Part shown: positions 57,138 to 64,000 of the stretch, one piece after another | Numbering within the stretch: the first letter of the stretch is position 1 | Layout of the letters: each line of letters begins with the position of its first letter | Assembly (NCBI RefSeq): GCF_000204055.1 | Contig: NW_006768806.1 | Location: 416,663 to 480,662, forward strand | Origin: Melampsora larici-populina 98AG31 | Taxonomy: Eukaryota > Basidiomycota > Pucciniomycetes > Pucciniales > Melampsoraceae | DNA: 64,000 nucleotides | Direction of reading: 5' to 3' | Notes under the pieces: model-generated | What the model saw: only the letters and a program-made list of their open reading frames with translations | Told to the model about the DNA's origin: nothing | The model's database searches: none | Program-made: the position numbers and the translations under genes

Positions 57138-60076
57138 CTTTATAATAAAGAAAGCTGCTATGTAAACCTACAACATCATAAACCCATTTCTGCCATACCA
57201 GCATTGAACACAACAATTCCAAAACACTTCAATAAATCCCATGTCAACCACAGCATGATCATAAGACTCACTGGCTATTAAGTTGAGGTGCCCAGGGTCA
57301 CCTCCATGGGAACGGTGCACCATTCTCAGCAGTCATAGCCTTTGTTAATATGTCCAGGTGACCTACACTTGGTTATGGGGTTGAACTTATGTATGGGTCA
57401 CCGTGTCTATGTAGTGTTTGCCCATCAACAAATTGAAGTATGAATGACATCTTGACTATTCTATGGTTATCTGATCTTATATTGATCCTTTACATATTCC
57501 TATCTAATATCATATCAAACCTTTTACTTACTCATTACTAATACTGTATCATGAGGTCATATCATTACTAATCAGATTGCTTGCTGTGGCTGTCTTAGAA
57601 TGATGTCTCTGGTATATAAAAATAAAGGCTGTTAATCATTTTGTACTTTCTCTTTTTCCTTATGAATTTCTGTTCCTCTCTTCAAGCAGGTTTGCATTTG
57701 CTTACTTTGGTCATTGAGATTAATATCTCTTCTAGTTGCTAATTACTAGCTATTCCTTCAGAGTCATAGCCATCTTGTGATTTAAGAAGCACATACAACT
57801 TCCCTTCAAAGGAATTGGTGTGTGTTTATCAACAAATGACTACCACACAGATATGGTGGGTGAGGTAGGCACATCTCATGTCCTTTTGGCACCACACCTG
57901 AGGCTGCAGCCCAAATCAAGTGGTCTCCATAATTGAAATATTAAGGCAAAACATGAATCTTGGATTTCAACTTGCTGATAAAGTATAAATTTACCTACCC
58001 TCTGCCAGCATATTGGTTTTTGCTTTGCTTAAAATTCTAGCCATCAATGAACAATGCTGATTGGAAAATCAAATGAAAATCTCAGTTATGGCCTTGTTGG
58101 ATGGAATTGATTGTACATTGACAACTTTGATATTTTTGGAAATGTCATTTTCCATCTCATTTATGGCTGATGGTAGGACAATGAATGGTATGTAAGTCCC
58201 TTGAGACAATCAAGAGCACTTCACCCCCACCAGATGCTTGCTCCACTCTGGGAGTGGTTTTGAAAGATCTTATCAAATCAGCTGTATTTTGCAAGGTACA
58301 ATTTTCAACTCCTTCAGTTGATGTCATATCACAAACACATACCTACACCGGAAGTGAGGCAGGTCAAAGCATACATCTTCAAAGCATTGTAAGGTCTGGC
58401 TCAAATAGGCCACAAGGATATCTTCTTCTAAAACCAGAAAATGATGGTACAACTGACAAATTGACGATGAGTAAAGATGAGAAGGACTGACTGTAAGCAC
58501 CTCTCTTCACTGGCTTATATTGGCTACAGATGACCATGTTGCTATTTGTTTGTTTTGATCAAACAACAAGGCTAACAGATCTTTGGCATCTGTCCCACAA
58601 CTTGTGGCAAAATGTAAACCAGAAATTCGAGAGATTCTATGGTGAGGTGAAGAGGAGAAGTAGAAAAATAACAATGTTATTTACGCACTTGTAATTGTCA
58701 ATTTGCTTTGCAAATACTACTGGCACACACCAAGATGCGGAAGTCGAAGCCAGTTGGCTCGCTAACTTGACTAAGTCCCTCCTCAAATTGCAGGTGTCCT
58801 CTGGAGCCTGCCGGAGAGACTTAATTCAGTTAGGTTGGCTTCTACTCATCCCTTAAAGGAAGAAGCTCTCGTAAGTGAACGACGCAGAATTTGAAGGAGA
58901 ATTGATCACTGAGTCGTATTCCGCAGGACTTCACCCGCACTCCCTAGTTGTAGTCTTAATGTTCAAGAGGACTACATAGGGCGTTCGAGGCGAATCGTAC
59001 CCTGAGAGGAAAAATGGATAAGGAGTACATTGTTTCTTGATTCCCCACGGGGTTTGATACTTTTCATGATGTTACCGGTTAGCTGGATGGCGCAAGAGCC
59101 CACGTGGAGTCAACAATTGCGGATGTAGAACAGAAAAATTACTCGATCGGTGAAAATGACATTTTTGATTTCAGCTTGAAACCTATCTTGCAACCCAACC
59201 CTTGAGTAAGCCTCTATAAAGTTGATCACATATGTCTTGGATCGCACCATGGCATCTCGCGGTCGCGGTGCTCTGTCGAAGGCAGAACATACGTGATCTA
59301 TCACTATATTTCCTGTCTAATACATAGACATCACATGGAGCGTCCATGGCCACCGAGCTGAGGAGGGGGGATCCGGAAGAGACCGCCATTCCAATGGCAG
59401 AAAGTTTATCAGCAGCCCTGTCTCCTTTGTATTTGTTCTGTTGATATGACTCTCTTTGACTTCTTTGCTTTCAAATTCCCAACTGCCGTTTTTGCCCACC
59501 AGACATAAATAAGCCTGTTCCATAGTTCCTACTCAGTGAAAGCTTCCCCATGAAGTTCAATAGAAAGCTTAGTCAATTTAGCCGATTCATAGGTTGAAAA
59601 AAGTGGCTGAAGGTCAGTACACACTTTTGGCTTTTCGAACCATTTGAACCAAAGGTGTGATCCGGATTCCGGGAAACAAAAAAACCCATGTAGATTTTGT
59701 TGAACAGTCACATGGCGTTGTGTGCCTGTTGAGCTTAGAAGTCCTAGTAGCCCCTCTGTCTCGGCGTTCGATGGGTCCCATTTAAGGGTTTTGGTTGGCT
59801 ATTTCGGGAAAGGATAGTTCATTTCTTTCGAAGAAAACACGTTAGACCCTGACTATCACTTGAGTCATCAAACAAAATCGGGTTGAATGTGACCATTGTG
59901 CACCATTTTTTTCAAAGATAGCCTTCTCGGGTTTGTCTCCCTTGCACCTTGCACTCTTTTTCGTCTATCCATCACTCAGATACTCTCCTTGACCTTTTGC
60001 TTTATTTTTTCTAACCATAAGCTAATCATAACCATTACTCGTAATTTTCACGCACTCTCCTAATTCCAAAGGCGTC
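57138..60076. other. Intergenic with unassigned coding-like islands
   Basis: Plus-strand frames at 58185-58490 (DACSTLGVVLKDLIKSAVF...) and about 58729-58857 (HQDAEVEASWLANLTKSLLK, LQVSSGACRRDLIQLGWL) look protein-like. So do minus-strand frames at 59110-59711 (DRAPRPRDAMVRSKTYVINF; LHGFFCFPESGSHLWFKWFE). I recognise none, and neighbouring islands do not join by clean splice sites. They may be remnants of one or two decayed genes. Confidence 0.3.
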
Positions 60077-61661
60077 ATGCGCCACACGAGCTTCAAAAGA
60101 CTTTTAATCTCATTCCTACTTCATCTTGTAGCTCTTGATAGACACGGCGCTATTGACGTATCACAATCATTGAAGTATGGAAGTAAGATATATGAAGTTC
60201 TTGAAAACAACACACATAACTCGTAAGTCTTTCCCTATTCTATCTTTTTTCAATTCCATTGAGGTGTAAGTTGACATCAGAAAAATTTCCATCACCGGCA
60301 AAAAAAAATCACGTCAGTTGGGAATTTGGAACTGCCGCAGAAGTTATTTTGGAGCGATTCTACCCAAGCCTGAGCGTCTATTCGACATCAAACAAGATTC
60401 CCCTAAAGGCTTCACCAGACATAGTCCCCAATGAAATCTTTGATATAATAGATCCCATCATGGCATCACGCAAGCCAAGCTCAGCACCACGACCTATCAT
60501 ACCAGATGGTGCACTTGGGGATCCAGCGAGTTTAGGTGTTGCTGTGATAGTTGCAGGAATGACAGTAGGTTCAAGACCAGCATCTGAGCAAAAATTTCAA
60601 GGACAACAATATGGTGAAGCTGCACAACAACAATTAGATCATTTACTTGGATCGACTTTTAAAGGACCCCACGGAGAATTTTCACATAGAGAAAGCGAAT
60701 TTCAACTTTGGTCTGTCAGATCTTTCAAAGAGTCTTACTCCGAAATAGATTCATTACTCATTTTCATTACCATATGATTTTTTGACCTTGAGTTAGGTCT
60801 GATGCCATGTATATGATCCCACCTTTCATAGCATACTACGGAGCTCAAACATCAAACATCACTCTACTTCAATTAGCATATGATCAAATCAGATTATATC
60901 GCACAGCGATGCAAGATCCAGTGACTAAGACTTGGCGGCATATACTCTTTGGTCAAAAACCTGTTCAAGATCCAGGTCTTTGGTCAACAGGAAACGGATG
61001 GGTAGCCGCTGGACTCATGAGGGTCTTGGCCACCATGCAAAATATTCGTGATGATACTCTTCGGTCTGAAACAGTGGCTTGGCAAGTTGAGATCCTGTCT
61101 TGGGTTCTTGAGGTCATTAATGGAGGATTCAAGTTTCAGTCAAGTGACTCTGGGCTTTTGCCCAATTACTTTGCGGCCAATACTACTACATGTAAGACTT
61201 GAACAGATTTTAGCTTCATCCTTCTGAACAAGAAGTCACTTGAGCTATCTACCTGACTGAATGATTTGTTTTGCGATTCTTAATTAGATGATGAGGTCGC
61301 GGGGACGGCTTTACTAGCCTCAGCAGCCTATAGATTAGTTTCACTTAAGCCCTCAACAGCTTCCAAACTTCCAATGGACTCAATCGATAGAGCAAGAATC
61401 CAAATCTTACAAAAACATGTAGACCCCAAAACTGGAATCGTTTCACCCGTTGTGAATCCTCAAAATATGACAGGTCCAATACCACTTAAATCAACTGAAG
61501 TTAGTGCTGAAGCTCAAGCATTTGTTTTACTTATGGTCTCTGGTTGGGAAGCATATCAACACGTTCAACTTACTGGAAACGCTCCACATTCGACAAATAT
61601 CTTTTGGACCTTTGGATTCTTCTCAACAATCTTAGCTATACTGATACTTAACTTCATGTGA
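60077..61661 (+). CDS. Secreted or membrane-tethered GH105/GH88-like six-hairpin glycosidase, 4 exons
   Basis: Exons 60077-60222, 60264-60710, 60797-61191 and 61288-61661 are phase-consistent and give 453 residues. The N-terminus (KRLLISFLLHLVAL) is a likely signal peptide. HVSWEFGTAAEVILERFYP begins the alpha/alpha barrel. After splicing, FQLWSDAMYMIPPFIAYYG and DPGLWSTGNGWVAAGLMRVL match the unsaturated rhamnogalacturonyl/glucuronyl hydrolase fold, where an Asp in the (D)DMYM segment is catalytic. YDEVAGTALLASAAYRLVSL and EVSAEAQAFVLLMVSGWEAY close the barrel. A hydrophobic tail (IFWTFGFFSTILAILILNFM) follows and could be a GPI signal or membrane anchor. The likely role is trimming plant pectin or other uronide polymers at the cell surface; activity is inferred from fold. 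The second exon uses a TTGAG acceptor. Confidence 0.8.
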
Positions 61662-62527
61662 ACCTTTATCCTTAGTATATATATAAAGTTGATCGTTAAA
61701 AGTAAAAAAATGAACTCGCTATTGCATAACCCTTCTAAAAAGTATATACTCTACAACTTCTTCCCACGGGTAATCATTCTTCGTGTTTCTAAATTATACC
61801 TTTTTGCAGCATTTTTCTTTGTTTTATTTTTTAACTACATACTCATGTTCATGCATTGGATCAGCAACGTACATTTCAACTTGTCACATTGGGTGAAACC
61901 CATCCAGAGCATTTTTTAGCTTGTTGGGAAATATGTCAACGAGAGCATGGACTCTGGAGAGATTCGGCTCTCTTTATCTGAATTTTGAAAAGCGTGTTGG
62001 AATTAAGGTTACTCACTCAATGTTGGCACTTATCAGCGGAGCTGATGGCGGTCTTTGTATTCGATACTTTGATGATTATCTCTGAGCTTGGGGGATGAGA
62101 GCCAGGTCAAGGACCTGCAACTATCATCACCACGCATGCTCAGAGATCAACAGTTGATACTCTTTGTTCCACAAATCCATTCTGCGATCCCAAGGGTCAC
62201 AAAAACTTTTTGATCTCACGTTGCTTCAATGATTCTATACAACATCGTACAATGAGTTTCAAGCCTTTGAGAATGACTGCCAATCGTCATTTCCAGATCT
62301 CAATATACGTAGAGACTCTTTGCATACTTATTCCCAACAGCCTGATCACTGAACACCACACTGCGAAGCATGAAAAACTTTCTATACTGCCTGTTGGAGG
62401 AAATTCACAGAAGGATGATTGATGATTAGCAAGGATATTTTTCGGAGTATAATTGTTTTAATCAATACGCTTACCCTTTTAACTTCGAAGAACCTGGGAT
62501 CACCAAAAGCCCAGAAAGTAAAGCTTC
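61662..62527. other. Intergenic between convergent genes
   Basis: The glycosidase (plus) and the p24-family gene (minus) converge here. Short plus-strand frames at 61689-61919, 62210-62422 and 62419-62616 have no domain, and the last overlaps the p24 gene antisense. Confidence 0.4.
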
Positions 62528-63459
62528 TCAATATCGCACATTTCTGCAAGAGAGACCTTACACAAGATAGGGACCGACCTTTTGAGATAAAAGACTTGCC
62601 ATGCTGTGACAGCTAGTACCATCCCAGCCTGGACCAAAGACCACCACTTTACCCGATCGTTTGTTGATTCAGCCGCTTGAAGGTAATGATAATATTAACT
62701 AAACTTGATGCTACCGTGGAAAAAGGTAATAAGAACTTACTGTTTCGGTGAAGCTTTTCTCTGACCACAATGTATTCCTGTTCCTCCTTGACAGCTTCTA
62801 GTGCATGAGCCAAATTCTTGATCTCAGTCTCGATCGGTGCGGTGTGACCTAGATATCGATAATGTTGCAAATCACTAAATTTGATAACAGCCAATGACCC
62901 TGTCCGAGTTTATCTGTACTTACCGTCGTCCTCTACGTACATTACGCCATGTACATTGAAGCTCACAGTCTTACTGGTTACCGAACTCATTTGATTACTG
63001 AAGCAGTATTCATGTTTACCATCCGTATGGGCTGTGAAACTGAATGTACCAGTATCACGTTTCTCGACTGACCAAAGTGAGTTGTGAGATGGATCGTTTA
63101 GCCAGAAATCAATATCAAGATGTCCACCACCAGCAACCTGAAAAGTTATTGTCATCTAAGAAAAGATGAAAATCAAGGAGTAAGCGATCATAGTTTAGGT
63201 TTTTGATTTGATAGATTTCAATGGGATCCCTTTGAACCCACCCAGTAGGACATTGGTTTCCTTCACTCACCTGATCTTCATTATGTAGATCTTCGAAAAA
63301 ACATATCGTAGACCTTGGAGGAACATCGATAGTATGACATTCTGAGATGTAAGTTAAGAAAGTAAGAAAGAAAATCAAAGTCGTCATTAAGAATCGATGC
63401 ATTGAGCATTTTCGTAATTTTGAAGAGTTCTTCATTGAAGGCCTTTGAAGTTTGGTCAT
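62528..63459 (-). CDS. p24/TMED (emp24-gp25L) family cargo receptor, 5 exons
   Basis: Exons (minus) are 63459-63271, 63155-62924, 62848-62741, 62675-62579 and, tentatively, 62543-62528, giving about 213 residues, the usual p24 length. A signal-anchor-like segment (MTTLIFFLTFLTYISEC) precedes the GOLD domain: TICFFEDLHNEDQ, ITFQVAGGGHLDIDFWLNDP, FSFTAHTDGKHEYCFSNQMS and KTVSFNVHG. Both conserved cysteines are present. A coiled coil follows (IETEIKNLAHALEAVKEEQE), then HRNTAESTNDRVKWWSL and one membrane helix (VQAGMVLAVTAWQVFYLK). p24 proteins cycle between ER and Golgi in COPI/COPII vesicles and help export GPI-anchored cargo. If the last intron is not spliced the tail is KRSVPILCKV... instead of a short dibasic-like end. 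Alternative starts exist at later Met codons. Confidence 0.9.
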
Positions 63460-64000
63460 CTCAATCGATTGTTGCTGGTTGATTGGTTGGTGATGGTGGT
63501 TGAGTCTCAGTGAGTCTGTTATTTTAGAAATGCGAATTCAAAATTCCATTCAACATCAAATCACCATCGAACACGTGTAAAGTGTGAACTGATTCGATCA
63601 TCTCATTTCACACCCGACCCGCACAATATACACATGGCCGGATCAAAGGGCCAAGTTTCAACACTGTGTGCAGCCTCGGGCCTTCTCAGCTTTGCTTGAA
63701 AAGAGACTCATGATCACTTGGTACCAGAGTGTGCAAATTGGGTTTTGAAGGTGATTAAGGCATTGTATATCTCAGTTCTAGCGTTTGGAAGTAGTTTCTC
63801 AACCATCCTCCAACGTACAACTGCTACAAAACCAACTTGGTCCATTCTTTGCAACCAGGAAAATTTCAAGTGTCATGATGATAATCGATAGGATCTTATT
63901 CTTGAATGCTGGTCTTGAACTGTGGCAGTTAAGGGTGTCTTCGGAGAGAAAGAAGGTTGAAGATGTTCTTGTCATGAAAAAGAAGGACAGCGAGTGGTGG
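63460..64000. other. Upstream region of the p24 gene to window end
   Basis: No open coding stretch is supported. It probably contains the promoter of the p24-family gene. Nothing repetitive is visible. Confidence 0.4.

Noticed and set aside
1..64000. tRNA or rRNA genes
   Set aside because: No GGTTCGAATCC-type B box with a matching acceptor stem and no conserved rRNA block was found by eye; a covariance-model scan would be decisive.

Overview
The window looks like a chromosome of a rust fungus (Pucciniales, Basidiomycota). Genes are split by many short GT-AG introns, gene-poor AT-rich stretches are packed with DNA transposons, MITEs and LTR remnants, and several uncharacterised ORFs resemble families I associate with rust genomes. 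I see no rRNA, tRNA or CRISPR array. The lineage call is an inference from gene style and family memory, not from a marker gene.

Layout. 1-2440: AT-rich sequence, then a palindrome-dense satellite (541-2440) whose second half is five 130-bp units. 4768-19310: a region bracketed by two near-identical inverted GC-rich ~28-bp sequences. It starts with a 20-bp tandem array and carries three minus-strand genes (a disordered protein, an alpha-kinase-like protein and a Cys-cluster protein), a decayed Ty1/copia gag-protease fragment, and inside that fragment a nearly intact 4.3-kb hAT transposon (13766-18033). 20640-31760: mostly decayed material: a broken methyltransferase, a broken dynactin p150Glued, an internally deleted MFS transporter copy, MITEs, a nad4-like mitochondrial fragment and a possible LTR. 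32240-34645: an intact 11-exon phenylalanyl-tRNA synthetase alpha gene. 37490-40913: a dead, rearranged hAT. 42490-44940: a broken DHA2-type MFS transporter homologous to the copy at 28.7 kb.

46.4-63.5 kb is the conserved part. It holds a dynactin p24 (DCTN3-like) gene with a fresh-looking hAT MITE just upstream, a large cold-shock-domain protein, spliceosomal SmG, a secreted GH105/88-like six-hairpin glycosidase with a C-terminal hydrophobic tail, and a p24/TMED cargo receptor. These are ordinary housekeeping or secretory genes with no evident pathway link to each other.

Main points for a second look: (1) adjacent Cys-cluster and alpha-kinase genes inside a candidate 14.5-kb cargo-bearing TIR element; (2) the 130-bp triple-hairpin satellite; (3) premature stops and motif losses that are nearly all explainable by C-to-T (or G-to-A) changes; (4) MITEs with clean target-site duplications, one in the promoter region of the dynactin gene. 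Exon coordinates come from manual splice-site reading with phase checks, so single junctions may be off.
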